From Xenia sp. Carnegie-2017 (Eukaryota; Cnidaria; Anthozoa; Malacalcyonacea; Xeniidae): 64,000 bases of DNA. The notes beneath the pieces were generated by a model that was given only the letters and a program-made list of their open reading frames with translations, did no database searches and was not told where the DNA came from. Each line of letters begins with the position of its first letter. Within the stretch, counting starts at the first letter, position 1. The translations under genes and the position numbers were made by a program. Location of the stretch: NCBI RefSeq assembly GCF_021976095.1, contig NW_025813436.1:3660807-3724806 (forward strand), given 5' to 3'. Positions 1 to 10,440 of the stretch are shown piece after piece.

Positions 1-1123
1 TTGCTACATAAATGAATGGTAATAATGACCATTATGTAGCTTGTAGATTTTGTTAAAATACGGGCCTGGTGACTTTAGGTTAAGGCTGGTTTTGTTCCTG
101 CGAAAACTAAAGATCAATAATAGTCAGTTCACTAGAATTTTCAACGCTTTTCTGCGAGGGGAATCGCGTGAAGCACACGATGTATTCTGTTCCGTTTTAT
201 TCGTTACTTTTATTGGTCATTAAAAACACTTAAACTTGGTAAATACTCGACATTCTATTTTTTAAAGAAACTCTCTTTTGTAAAAATCGCCGTAATATAG
301 TATAGTGTAGAATCTGTACGTACGTACGCTAATTCAAAGATTGCTTGGTTTTGAGTGCATTTTTAAGAAAACTCACGAATCCATGTTTAGATCCTTCGCA
401 GTGGGGGGTGTTTATTCACATGTTCAGTTGTGCCTGATAGATTTCTTTTGAAAAAGAATTGCTGAATTCACTATTCTTAAGCAAGGGGATGATTACATGT
501 AGCATTTTCGACTCTGCGCAGCATTGAGCCCGTTAAGTAATGGAAATTTATTCCATTTAAATGGAAAACCTCATCCCCGAGGATAGAAATTAACGGGAAT
601 CTAATCTAATAGTCATGTAAAATATAAAACAAAAAATCATGTCTACATGACGTAATTTTCGTCCCAGATCTAAGTTCAATATTGGGCTAAAATTATATTG
701 AGCTGAAACAATGTTTAAATTTCAGCACCTGGTTGAACTCAAAACAGGGTTTAAAATTTCACATATAATCGCACGTTAGATACAACGAATGTTTTCGTAT
801 TACGACTACGCTTAAATTTCAACTCGGGCTCTGTTCAGTCTAAGGCTGAAATTGCTCCTTGTTATAAGCCCCTAAATTGCTTTCAAAAGAAATCGGGTAA
901 TACCAGCTGAATATATGAGTAAAACATACCCCTATTAATGTTCTACATATAAACATTATTTTTTGCAATTTTTATATCAAAAAAGATGTTCTTGCTCGAT
1001 ATTTATCCTCCCCAGGCCTAAAACAAACTTAGTGTCAGGAAAACGTTAGTAAAGTACTCAATATGTACATTTTTTAATAAAAAAACATTTTTGAAAACAT
1101 CTGTACCATCAAAAATGCAATAA
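1..1123. other. Non-coding stretch, nothing recognised
   Basis: AT-rich sequence without a convincing reading frame, RNA gene or repeat structure on either strand. It may be the flank or 5' part of the THAP/P-type relic that begins at 1124. Confidence 0.5.
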
Positions 1124-1853
1124 ATGCCTTTAACTTGCGTCATATCTGGTTGTAAAAACAAGCAAACTGCTAAAAAAACTTTCACAAAAGCATCTAACAC
1201 TGAAAAAAAGTAGCATTACACAGGTAAGCTTTGTCAGACATTGGGTTGGAGAATGGTATTTCTGTCCATCAAAATATAACTAAAAGATATGCACACATGT
1301 AGGTATCCCTTAACAAACAAACCCATTCTCGAGAAATAGGAAAAAATTGTTCAAGAAAAAAACAACTATAGAGAATGGCAAGCAACTCCAGCCAGTCGTA
1401 TTTGCAGCGATCATTTTACACATTACGATTACATTATTCCACCAACAACAAGTGGGACCCGTAGGATGAAAAAGAATGTTGTACCATTAATATTTGCAAC
1501 AAATCTGCCCTTTGGATTATCCACAAGCCATAGAAAATTAGAAAGTCATTGTAATTTGCAGCCAATAACCACTATGTCACTAGAGGAAAAAGTTGCACAT
1601 GACCATAGCTACTGTCAGAGTTCCACAACTATTGATAACATTCATAAGAATGACCTACCAGATCTGCAAATAAAATTAAAAAGATAAATCAAATCATTGC
1701 AACCACAATTGAGAAGAAAAAAGTCAAACAGCAAACAATGAGTGATATAATTGATGAGCTGCAGCAAAAAATATCTTTTCACCTAATAATGCTGAAATGA
1801 TGCATAGCCAATTTGATTGTCTACAACTAGCAATTTTTAGAGACACAAAAAAC
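1124..1853 (+). pseudogene. THAP/P-type transposase, N-terminal relic
   Basis: An ATG at 1124 opens MPLTCVISGCKNKQTAKKTF, the start of a THAP zinc finger (C-x4-C form). A gap of about 80 bases that is not clearly coding follows. The domain resumes at about 1307 with YPLTNKPILEK, an in-frame stop, then REWQATPASRICSDHF, the Cys/His half of the C2CH finger, and a basic VVPLIF end at about 1480. Downstream are a Lys-rich predicted coiled coil and a short block resembling the region after the coiled coil in P-type transposases. THAP domains bind DNA; in P elements they recognise the transposon ends. The frame is broken by at least one stop and one shift. The matching C-terminus lies at 7673-8058, beyond an inserted LINE. 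Confidence 0.7.
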
Positions 1854-1859
1854 AATGTC

Positions 1860-1885
1860 ACATGTGCTCATTGATGAGCACATGT
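1860..1885. repeat. 12-bp palindrome at the LINE/THAP junction
   Basis: ACATGTGCTCAT and its exact reverse complement are separated by TG. A third, partial copy (GAGCACATGTG) follows near 1898. It sits at the border between the transposase relic and the LINE leader. Confidence 0.6.
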
Positions 1886-2000
1886 ATGATGATGCCTGAG
1901 CACATGTGTCATGGCGGACGTGTATTTCTTTGTGCTGTGATAAATGTTCAAAATTTCTTTCGTATTTTGTCATTTTTGTATTATATTTAGTCTTTCTATC

Positions 2001-2696
2001 ATGGCTCAAAAAATCAATATCACAAAGAAAGAATTTGAATCAATCTTTGATGCGAAATTGAAGCCAATTAATGACTCTAACCATGAGATGATCGATTCTG
2101 TGAAATTCTTAAATTTATGCTTTGAAGAAATTAAACAAAAGGTTGAAAATTTGGAGTCCAGCTTGCAAAATGTCATAAAGGAAAATCATTCTTTAAAACA
2201 AGAAACGACGAGACTTTGTAGTGAGAATGCAAAACTTTCGAATCTTGTTAAAGATTTATCTAAAGAACTTAATGATGTCCAGCAATATGAACGTAGAGAT
2301 TGCTGTGAAATAACCGGTATTCCTGTCGAACAAAATGAAGTTACTAATAACTTAGTCATTAGAGTTGGCTCTTTAATGGACCTAAAACTGGATGCGGAAG
2401 ATATTTCTGTTTCTCATCGCTTGCCTATGAGAAGCGAACCTTATACTTCTAGTTCACGAACCAAAGTAACCACTAGATCCGTCGATCGAAATATTGATCC
2501 TGCTCTCCATCATTCAAAAATTATTGTGAAATTTGTCAGAAGGGAAACAAAGGAACTATTTTTTAAAAGCCGCAAAAAGCTGAATAGGATAACAACAAAA
2601 GATCTTGGATTGGCTAGGATTTCCGACAACAAAATATATATCTCGGAAAGCCTGACTCCAAAAAACAAAGAACTTTTCAAGGCGTGTTTGAAATAA
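2001..2696 (+). CDS. LINE ORF1 protein
   Basis: About 231 residues from MAQKINITKKEF. Residues ~35-95 form a long predicted coiled coil with heptad-like spacing, followed by ERRDCCEITGIP, a motif typical of ORF1 proteins in the jockey/CR1 group. The C-terminal half (KIIVKFVRRETKELFFKSRK) is basic, as expected for RNA binding and ribonucleoprotein formation. The frame is also open upstream to 1944, but 2001 is preferred because the earlier residues are hydrophobic and unlike the family. No internal stop is present. ORF2 starts about 200 bases downstream. Confidence 0.75.
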   Translation: MAQKINITKKEFESIFDAKLKPINDSNHEMIDSVKFLNLCFEEIKQKVENLESSLQNVIKENHSLKQETTRLCSENAKLSNLVKDLSKELNDVQQYERRDCCEITGIPVEQNEVTNNLVIRVGSLMDLKLDAEDISVSHRLPMRSEPYTSSSRTKVTTRSVDRNIDPALHHSKIIVKFVRRETKELFFKSRKKLNRITTKDLGLARISDNKIYISESLTPKNKELFKACLK

Positions 2697-2892
2697 CGCC
2701 GAGAGAATAACTTTAAGTTTATATGGACGAACTAAGGATGTGTCTATTTGAGAGAAAACACAGACTCACCCTGAAGAAAAATCACCAGCTTGGATGATTT
2801 GAGATATGGATAAAATCTCAAATTCAAGATAAGTCATGTGATATTCTATCCTATAATTTTTTTTAGTATATTACTCTCCTGATAGACTAGTG

Positions 2893-3490
2893 ATGTCTAA
2901 AGCTGCTAATACTATCACCAATGTTTATTCAGCTAGTGGCAGTAGCTGTCGTTCTTCAAAAAGAGATGATTACTTTAATGAACTACCTAGACTAGAATTG
3001 AGCTCTCATTTGAATGATTTCCCAGATGTGAATTGTGTTGATACTGATGATAATGATTTTTGTAGTGTAAACTTTAATTATTATACGCCCCATGAGTTTC
3101 ATAGTAATATACTTGATAAAAATGCCGTTCCTAATTATGAGTTTTCTATACTACATTGTAATATTTGCAGCTTGTCGTCTAATTTTGACAGTCTGCAAAT
3201 ATTGTTAACAGAGCTTCGACATAATTTTAGTGTTGTTGGATTGACAGAAACTAGGATAAAACATAATAGGGATGTAATTGGTAATATTTTTACTCCTGGA
3301 TACCAGTTTGTTTCTCAACCTACCCTTTCTGAAGCTGGAGGTGTAGGAATTTATATAAAGGATAATATGAAATTTAACTTAAGAGATGATTTGAGTCAAA
3401 CTACTAATGATTTTGAGGCTTTATGTATAGAGATGCACTGCAAAACACGTAATTTGGTCTGTGCTGTGATTTATAGACACCCTAATGGTA
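2893..3490 (+). pseudogene. LINE ORF2, endonuclease part
   Basis: Begins MSKAANTIT. The segment with SILHCNICSLSSNFDSL, VVGLTETRI and GGVGIYIKDN matches the APE-type endonuclease that nicks target DNA for target-primed reverse transcription; the NICSL block and the TET glutamate are recognisable. The frame runs to VIYRHPNG and is then cut by the antisense fragment at 3491. It resumes at 4390. Confidence 0.75.
3477..3490. repeat. 14-bp target-site duplication, left copy
   Basis: ACACCCTAATGGTA occurs here and again at 4376-4389, flanking the antisense LINE fragment exactly. Removing the fragment and one copy restores the ORF2 reading frame at HPNG. Confidence 0.9.
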
Positions 3491-4375
3491 CAAACAACAA
3501 CAAACAAACAACATTTGTATACCGGCCAGTATTAATCCCCGCCAGGGGGGTTGACCGATCCATGAACTTTTCTACGCCAAGCGTCTCTATCTCTCGCCAT
3601 ATCTCTCGTTATACCATCGCCTTCATATCACTGTTCACAGCATCCATCCATCTCTTTCTTGGTCTACCTCGTTTGCGGACTCCATCAACATTCATATACA
3701 ACGTTCTACGAATTTCAGCACTTTCTTCCCTCCTTTCCACATGCCCAAACCACCTCAAACGCTGGCGCCTTACCCAATTCTCGATACACTCAACACCAAC
3801 TCTTTTTCTAATCTCTTCACTTCGAATCCTATCCATCAACGTTACACCACACATCATCCTAAGCATTCTCCTTTCCGTCGACGCCAATCTTCTCAGGTCC
3901 TCTGCTTTCGGCGCCCAACACTCTGCTCCATATCCCAAAACACTTATAACACATGCCTTGTACAATTCTCCCTTCTGCTTCAACGAAGTCGACTTTCCGC
4001 ACAACATTCCCGACAACTCTCTAAAACTCCACCACGCTGCTTGAACTCTGTTCCTCACCGCTTGCTCGCACCCTCCACCATCATTTAACACATCGCCCAG
4101 ATATTTAAACTCCGATACACCTTCCAAACTCACGTCACCCAGTTTAAACCGTTCAATCGCGACTCGCCCATCACTTCGACACGTCCCGCACTCAAAATCA
4201 GTTACTCTTGTCAATGCACCACGGACACCTGAACATCTTCCATGAACCCACTTACTGCATTTCCCACACATTATCGAATTCACTCCAACTCTTTTCCCAC
4301 ACACACCACATGGCCATTTATCACTGTCCTTCACCTCCACCTGCCTCGAGCATCTCATGCCCTTCGTCTTTCGAC
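3491..4375 (-). mobile_element. 5'-truncated antisense LINE fragment (RT C-terminus with zinc finger)
   Basis: Minus-strand frame 4379 to 3609, about 256 residues. A Cys/His cluster (CGVCGKRVG..CGKCSKWVHGRC..FECGTC) near the N-terminus is followed by the conserved LINE tail: SEFKYLGD, LYKACVISVLGYGAECW, RQRLRWFGHV and GRPRKRWMD. The catalytic RT core is absent, as expected of a 5'-truncated insertion. The 3' tail, at the low-coordinate end, is a simple GTTT/GTT-rich repeat (3491-3513 on plus). It is bounded by a 14-bp target duplication. The uninterrupted frame suggests a fairly recent insertion into the host LINE. Confidence 0.85.
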
Positions 4376-4389
4376 ACACCCTAATGGTA
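4376..4389. repeat. 14-bp target-site duplication, right copy
   Basis: Second copy of ACACCCTAATGGTA, matching 3477-3490. It marks the 5'-truncated end of the inserted fragment. Confidence 0.9.
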
Positions 4390-4565
4390 ATCTAGAAATT
4401 TTTTTAAACTACTTTTATGCTGCTATTAGTAAAATTTCCAGTGAATGTAAACTATGTTCTATTATGGATGACTTTAACCTAAATCTATTGAACTTTGAAT
4501 CGCACAATCCAAGTGGCGAGTTTATTAATACGCTAGCATCATATTTTTTTCAACCACATGTAACT
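4390..4565 (+). pseudogene. LINE ORF2, middle part
   Basis: Continues the frame interrupted at 3490: LEIFLNYFYAAISKISSEC, then MDDFNLNLLNF, where other LINEs have the catalytic GDFN block of the endonuclease, so the Gly position reads Asp here. It ends at FQPHVT, where the second antisense LINE is inserted. The frame resumes near 5884 with LPTRITNYSATIS. Confidence 0.75.
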
Positions 4566-5883
4566 CATCATCATGCAGTCAGTCGTAAGCGACGAGGACT
4601 GTTCTATGGTTGGATTGAAGCTCTCCAGGCCGGTCTGTTATCAGCCAGTTGCTTCCAGGTTGTCACGTTGATGTCTCTCCTCTTTAGATTTCGTTTCATG
4701 ACATCTTTGAGTCTGAGTCGAGGTCGGCCTTGGTTTCGTTTCCCTTCTACTAGTTGGCTGTACAATAGCTGGCGTGGTAAACGAGATCTCTCCATACGAT
4801 GGACATGACCAATCCATCTTAAATTCTTTTGAATCAGCATGTCAGCCATGTGTGGCAGGTCAGTCAGACGGAGAATCTTAGCATTTGCGATCTTGTCCCG
4901 CCATGATATCTTCAGAATGTCCCGCAGTTGTCTCATCATATACGCACTCAGTTTCTTCACTTGAAGCCTGTAGATTGTCCATGCCTCTGCTCCATAAAGG
5001 AGTGTTGTCAGCACCACCGCCTGATAGACCTTGGCTTTAACTCTGGTCGAGACATGCTTATTTTGCCATAGCCGATCGTTTAGTTGATTGAACGCTGCAC
5101 TCGCCCTTCCCATTCTGTTCCTCAGCTCCTTTTCAATCTTAGCATTGCTGGAGATTGTACTACCCAGGTATTTGAAGTCTGTGGTCTGGACAAGAGGTTG
5201 TCCGTCTATGGTGATTGCACAGGGTTTTGGGGGAGGGAGTAGAAGCTTTACTGGCTGGTAGAGGCACTCAGTCTTTTTGATGTTTATCTTGAGGCTAAAC
5301 ATAGCGGCAGCTTGTGCAAATTTGTCCACCAATGCCTGCATCTCTGCTGCACTGTGAGCAACCAGAGCACAGTCGTCTGCAAAAAGCATATCTCTGACAA
5401 GCTGACGTGTTGTGCGTGTCTTAGCTTTGAAGTGTGAGGCGTTGAATAGGTTCCCATCATGTCTAGTCTGGATGTAGATACCTTCCCTTGTGTCCTCGAA
5501 GGCAACCTCCAGCATGGCAGCCAGGTAGAATGAGAACAGTGTCGGAGCCAGCACACACCCTTGCTTTACACCTGTTGAGACAGCGAATCCCTCAGAGCAG
5601 TCGCTCCCACGAGTGACTTTAGCTTGCATTCCTTCGTGAAACGCTTTCACGAGATTGATAATCTTATCAGTACAGCCAAACTTTTTCAGTACTGCCCACA
5701 AGCCGCCTCTAGGGACAGTGTCAAAGGCCTTAGTAAAGTCTATGAAAACTGCATAGAGGGGCATGTTCTGTTCAGTGCATTTCTCCTGAACCTGTCGTAG
5801 GCTGAATATCATATCCATGGTACTCCGCCCACTCCGAAATCCACTCTGGGTCTCAGGAATTACTCTGGGACTTATCATTTCGT
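4566..5883 (-). mobile_element. Antisense LINE fragment carrying a reverse transcriptase
   Basis: Minus-strand frame 5878 to 4604, 424 residues without a stop. RT motifs are plain: SGFRSGRSTMD, VFIDFTKAFDTV (motif A Asp), STGVKQGCVLAPTLFSFYL (motif B), MLFADDCALVAHS (motif C, FADD) and FKYLGSTIS, then the C-terminal LRWIGHVHRM and QGRPRLRLKD blocks. The endonuclease is missing, so it is 5'-truncated. The 3' tail at the low-coordinate end is a short CAT/ATG repeat (about 4566-4577). An imperfect GTAAC/GTTAAC match at the two edges could be the target duplication. The intact frame suggests a young insertion. The clade differs from the host LINE. Confidence 0.85.
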
Positions 5884-7672
5884 TAACCTACCAGAATAAC
5901 TAATTACTCTGCTACAATATCTTTTTTAATTCAATTGAATTTGACACCATCAGTGGTAACTTGTTATGTAATTTGGCAGATCATCTGCCAAATTTTCTAA
6001 TAATCAAGAAATTGCCACACTCTACATCTAAAAGTGTGATTTACAAGAGGGATTATTCTATGTTTGATAGAGAAAGATTATTGGCAGAGGTTCAGAGTAT
6101 CAATTGGCAAAATATATTTGCAAATGACCATGATGTTGATTCTATTTTTGATTCTTTTTATACTAATATAACTGAAGTCATTGATAAACATATTCCAATA
6201 AAAAGACTCTCAAAAAGGAAATTAAAATTACAAACAAAACCATGGATTACTAAAGCCATAAGGGTCTCTATTGCTAGGAAGAATATCCTTTATAGGAAAT
6301 ATATAAAATTTAGAAGTGACTATAATTTAACTAAATTTAGCCATTACAGAAATAAACTGAAGCATTTGTTGCAAATAAGCAAAAAAATGTGTTATAGGGA
6401 CTATCTTGCAACAAATAATTGTAATCTCAAAGAGACATGGAAAGGAATTAAACAAATAGTCATTTTTAAGACTAAGTCAGTAATAGCTCCTACTACTCTT
6501 GACATTAACAATGCAAAAATAACTGACAAAATCACCATTGCTAATGCTTTTAATGATTACTTTGTTACTATTGGTCCAAAACTTGCTGCTAAAATTCCTT
6601 GGGTGGACTCTACATTTGATAAATTTATGCCAAATTCTTTGGCTAATAGCTTTGTACTTTTCTCTGTGACAACCAACGAAATTGAATGTATTATTGATAA
6701 ATTGAATGCTTCTAAATCAACAGGCCCTTTTAGTATTCCAGTTAATATTTTAAAATTGCTAAAGTACTTATTGTCTGTACCACTTGAGATTTTATTTAAT
6801 TATTCATTTTCTACTGGCATGGTTCCAAACAAATTAAAAACAGCGAGAGTAATTCCCATTCACAAGAACGATGACAGAGCGGACATATCTAATTTTCGTC
6901 CAATCTCCTTGCTTTCAATTTTTAATAAAATTATGGAAAAACTAATGTATACTAGACATTAGTTGAATTCTTTCAAAAATATGAGATATTTTTTGAGGGT
7001 CAATTCGGCTTTCGATCCAATCATTCTACTGTCCATGCCCTTCATCTTATTATAGATAAAATTCAGGGAGCTATCGAAAATAAACTTTTTTCTTGTGGTA
7101 TTTTCCTAGATTTAGCTAAAGCCTTTGACACTGTTAATCAGAATATCTTGATTGGAAAACTGGAATACTATGGAATTAGGGGTATAGCCTTGAAATGGTT
7201 CTACTCATATTTAACTGACAGATCTCAATTTGTTTTCATTAATAATACTGCATCTAACACTAAACTTATTCCTTGTGGTGTTCCGCAGGGCTCTGTACTA
7301 GGTCCTCTACTCTTTCTTTTATATATTAATAACTTTTGCAACTGTGCCCCTCAGCTAAATTTTCATCTTTTTGCAGATGACTCAAATGTACTTTGTTGTG
7401 ATAGAAGCTTAATAGATATGGAAATTAAAATAAATAATCAACTGACTTTTGTTAGTGAATGGCTTTCTGCTAATAAACTATCTCTCAATGTAGATAAGTC
7501 ATTTTACCTTCTCTTTTCTCCTTCCCAAAAAAATTGTACTAAAAAATTAAATATTTTGACAAATGGAATACAAATTAAGGAAAAACAAAGTATTAAGTAT
7601 TTGGGAGTTATTATTGATAGAAATCTTAAATGGAAAGATGTACATGAGCTTTCAAAAAAAATTGCTAGGAAT
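5884..7672 (+). pseudogene. LINE ORF2, reverse transcriptase part
   Basis: The frame from about 5884 runs through a linker to RT motifs: KTARVIPIHKNDDRADISNFRPISLLS, then a stop/frameshift near 6960, then a continuation in another frame with FGFRSNHSTVHAL, FLDLAKAFDTVNQ (motif A), GVPQGSVLGPLLFLLYIN (motif B) and FHLFADDSNVLCC (motif C). It ends at HELSKKIARN, directly joined to P-type transposase sequence. The C-terminal region and 3' UTR are absent. At least one frameshift makes it non-coding. Confidence 0.8.
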
Positions 7673-8058
7673 CACTTCGTCCTGAAACGAAAGAAACCTG
7701 GGGAGAAAGTTTAAAAACTGCAGCAGATTATCTTCTTTGCTTGAAGGCACCTCATAAGGATAAACTTCTTTCAACTCGTAAGAGGAGCACGTTTATTATT
7801 GGTAAATATATTTGCTTTGCACTCAATTTTATGAAGACAACAGAATTTGTCTCCAACATTCTGTTCTACATTGGTCGGTATTTGGTGTCAAAACGTATCA
7901 AAAATCCGACTTGCATGTCATGCAAAAACTGCCTTATTTCTCAGTTTCATGGACCAACCACTGACCACAATTATTGTTCAATGAGATACAATGAAATTGC
8001 TTCAGCTGCAGCTTTTACCTTGTTTGTCAACAGCGGAGGACTTGGATTACCAACCTAG
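7673..8058 (+). pseudogene. THAP/P-type transposase, C-terminal relic
   Basis: Readable as ETWGESLKTAADYLLCL..., NILFYIGRYLVSKRI, a CxxC pair (MSCKNC), and FTLFVNSGGLGLPT before a stop. The Y-x-G-x-V/L-x-K block, the paired cysteines and the K/N-xGGL-x-x-P/S ending are hallmarks of the C-terminus of P-element/THAP9 transposases. It continues the relic starting at 1124, but the RNase-H-like catalytic core is missing, probably lost in the same deletion that cut the LINE. Confidence 0.65.
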
Positions 8059-8221
8059 TCAGTGTATATTGTGATATAATACTCGGTGAAAGTTTTCAAA
8101 GAGAAATGATATCCTAATAAACAACACGAGAAGAGAAACTAAAACAAAAACTTGTAATGCAAGTTTCCTATGATTTTTTATATAATAACCAGTAGAATTT
8201 GAGCAATTTCATTGGTCGAGA
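8059..8221. other. Spacer between the THAP relic and the Gypsy fossil
   Basis: AT-rich, no coding signal. Probably the 3' untranslated or terminal part of the P-type relic. Confidence 0.4.
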
Positions 8222-8226
8222 GCTAT

Positions 8227-8336
8227 TGTAGTGTTGTAGACACGCCCCTTAAAAGTGACAATGACATGTATATATATAGGAATGAGAAATGTTGTTGACG
8301 AACAGATATTAGAGAGCACAATAGATAGATACGAAA
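8227..8336 (+). repeat. 5' LTR of the Gypsy fossil
   Basis: Matches the 3' LTR at 9369-9502 almost base for base over about 110 positions, including TGTAGTGTTGTAGACACGCC and the tract ATAGATAGATACGAAAG. Confidence 0.85.
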
Positions 8337-8381
8337 GTAAATGGATCAACCAGCCCACCAGAACCATTAGCAAGTCCAGAA

Positions 8382-9356
8382 ATGCCAGAGGGCCCTTGGC
8401 AAACCATCCATGCTGATTTCTATGGTCCGCTCCCTACTGGACAATATATCATCGTGCTGATCGATAAGTATTCGCGATACCCAGAAGCCGAAATAATCTC
8501 AAGTACCTCCGCTAAAGCACTGATCCCTAAAATAGATGCTATTTTTGCACGGCATGGAATCCCATTAAAGTTCAAATCTGACAACGGTCCACCGTTCAAC
8601 AGTAAGGAATTCTCCAAATATCTACATAAACTTGGGGTGAAGCACGAGACATCAATCCCGGAGTGGCCGCAAGGAAACTCAGAGGCCGAGGCATTCATGA
8701 AGCCTTTAGCTAAAGCGATCAAAACAGCCCGTGCGGAACATCGCAATTGGACACAAGAACTTTCAAGATTCTTACTCAGCTATCGCATTACGCCTCATTG
8801 TTCAACCAATGTCCCACCAGCTCAACTACTATTTAACCGACCATTGAGAGGTATCCTACCAATGCTAAATCCCAAGGACAAAGTGCTAAATAGACATAAA
8901 GAGGCGCAGGCGAAGGATTTTGAAGCGAAATCGAAAGGAAGAGAATTGGCAAACAAAAGAAGAAGAACTAAAGAATCAGATATCAGGGTGGGAGACAAAG
9001 TTCTCTTAAAACAAAGGAAGAAAGATAAATTCACAACAAAATTTGAGCAAACACCATACACAGTGATTTATCGTAGAGGAGCTAAAGTAGTCGCTGAGAA
9101 CCATAACCATCAAATAACCAGAAACACATCGTTCTTTAAAAAGATAAGAGACAAGTCGAGAGAATCAACTGATGAAGATGAATACAACATCCACGAACAG
9201 CCGTACAGACACAACCAATGCGTACCAGAATGTGAAGAACCAGAACACATCATAGAACCAGAACCAGAAGAGCCAGCTCCAAGGAGATCAACCCGACAAA
9301 GAAAAATAACAGAACAATATGGGAACTCAATAAACCCGGACTTTGTTATCCATTAA
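8382..9356 (+). pseudogene. Gypsy integrase part
   Basis: The reading frame shows the integrase core (WQTIHADFYGPLP, VLIDKYSRYPE, FKSDNGPPFNS, WPQGNSEAE), in which the Asp, Asp and Glu positions of the DDE triad can be placed, followed by a C-terminal GVGDKVLL-like block (IRVGDKVLLKQ) and an acidic/basic tail. This is typical of Ty3/Gypsy integrases. It belongs to a broken element that lacks the rest of its genes. Confidence 0.85.
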
Positions 9357-9368
9357 GTTGAGGAGGGA

Positions 9369-9502
9369 TGTAGTGTTGTAGACACGCCCCTTAAAAGTGA
9401 CAATGACATGTATATATATAGGAATGAGAAATGTTGACGAACAGATATTAGAGAGCACAATAGATAGATACGAAAGGAAGAAGATAAATTCTAAACATTA
9501 CA
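9369..9502 (+). repeat. 3' LTR of the Gypsy fossil
   Basis: 134 bp with TG...CA ends, followed by the target duplication GCTAT (9503-9507). Confidence 0.85.
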
Positions 9503-9507
9503 GCTAT

Positions 9508-10432
9508 GATCTATAAGAGGACATACGTACAGAATTGACGTCACAGAAAATTTCATGTTTATAAAAACAAACAAATATTTGAAAATTTCAATCGCAATAC
9601 CTCATTGAATAGGAAAATAAAGATATTCACAAAGACCTAGTTGAGGCAGTTAACGTATTTGAGCAAAAAGAAAAGAAAAAACCCGGTTTTCAAACATTAA
9701 TTTGTACTTCGTCTTTGATAACAAAATTTCAACAACATTGATCAGCCATTTCTTGTTTATTTTTTTAGCCAATCACATTTTGTACGTCACATTCAGTACG
9801 TCACTTGACTAAGCTAGCCAATAGTATTTCTCTAATTCATTTAATAGATCACGTGAGCGCGATATTTGCAAAATCAAGACTTTTCAATGTTCCAGGTGAT
9901 AGGGGACAAAGAAAACTAACTATTTGACCGTTCAATTTGGGAATTCTTTTGATTTTATTAGGGCTCGTGGCCACTTTTTTAGTTTTAATCACAATTGACG
10001 TCATACCCGTGTATCTATAACTGTATAGACAACGGTTAAATGTTTTCTATTTGTTAAACAATGGATAGTAATAAAAAATTTTACCAAATCATACAACATA
10101 AGACGATCGCAGATCAATGCTAATTAAAATGACAGCAGAAAGATATTTCACCTTGCGATTGTCCACATATAGCAAACGTTACAACGACAATGTGGTTCAG
10201 GGCGAAAAGCAAAGCTTACGATAGCAACTAACAAAGCTGATCTTGTTAATAGTGCTTATGCAATGAATTTTTAACCTCCATTTTTATTTGATATATTTAA
10301 AGATCTTGCCTCGTAGAGTTCATTTTTGCAATCAGAATTTTAATTCGACAAAAAGAAACTTTTTTGTGACTCTTTGATGTTTTGCAATTTTCAGCAATTT
10401 TAGTGCGAACTTATTGATCGGTATGTAAATGA
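9508..10432. other. Non-coding stretch
   Basis: AT-rich with no supported gene. A short direct repeat (GTACGTCAC) occurs twice near 9781-9805. Nothing else is recognised. Confidence 0.5.
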
Positions 10433-10440
10433 GTTGTGAC

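Larger units (their letters stand above)
1855..7672 (+). mobile_element. LINE (non-LTR retrotransposon), jockey/CR1-like, inserted in the THAP relic
   Basis: A two-ORF non-LTR element: a short 5' leader, ORF1 (2001-2696), then ORF2 with an APE-type endonuclease and a reverse transcriptase in three pieces (2893-3490, 4390-4565, 5884-7672). The pieces are separated by two antisense LINE fragments. The element stops just after the RT thumb region, with no 3' UTR or tail, and P-transposase sequence follows at once. Since LINEs normally lose 5' rather than 3' sequence, a later deletion probably removed the LINE 3' end together with the middle of the host transposase. The clade is judged by eye. 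Confidence 0.8.
8222..9507 (+). mobile_element. Ty3/Gypsy LTR-retrotransposon fossil
   Basis: A small broken element. Its parts are a 5' LTR starting at 8227, an integrase-coding part (8382-9356), a purine-rich tract just before the 3' LTR, and a 3' LTR at 9369-9502 (134 bp, beginning TGTAGTG and ending ATTACA). The 5-bp target duplication GCTAT is at 8222-8226 and 9503-9507. Gag, protease and reverse transcriptase are not seen. The shared LTR sequence is nearly identical, so insertion looks recent. Confidence 0.85.

Noticed and set aside
3741-4376. Plus-strand Ser/Thr/Pro/His-rich frames
   Set aside because: Shadows of the antisense LINE C-terminal frame on minus.
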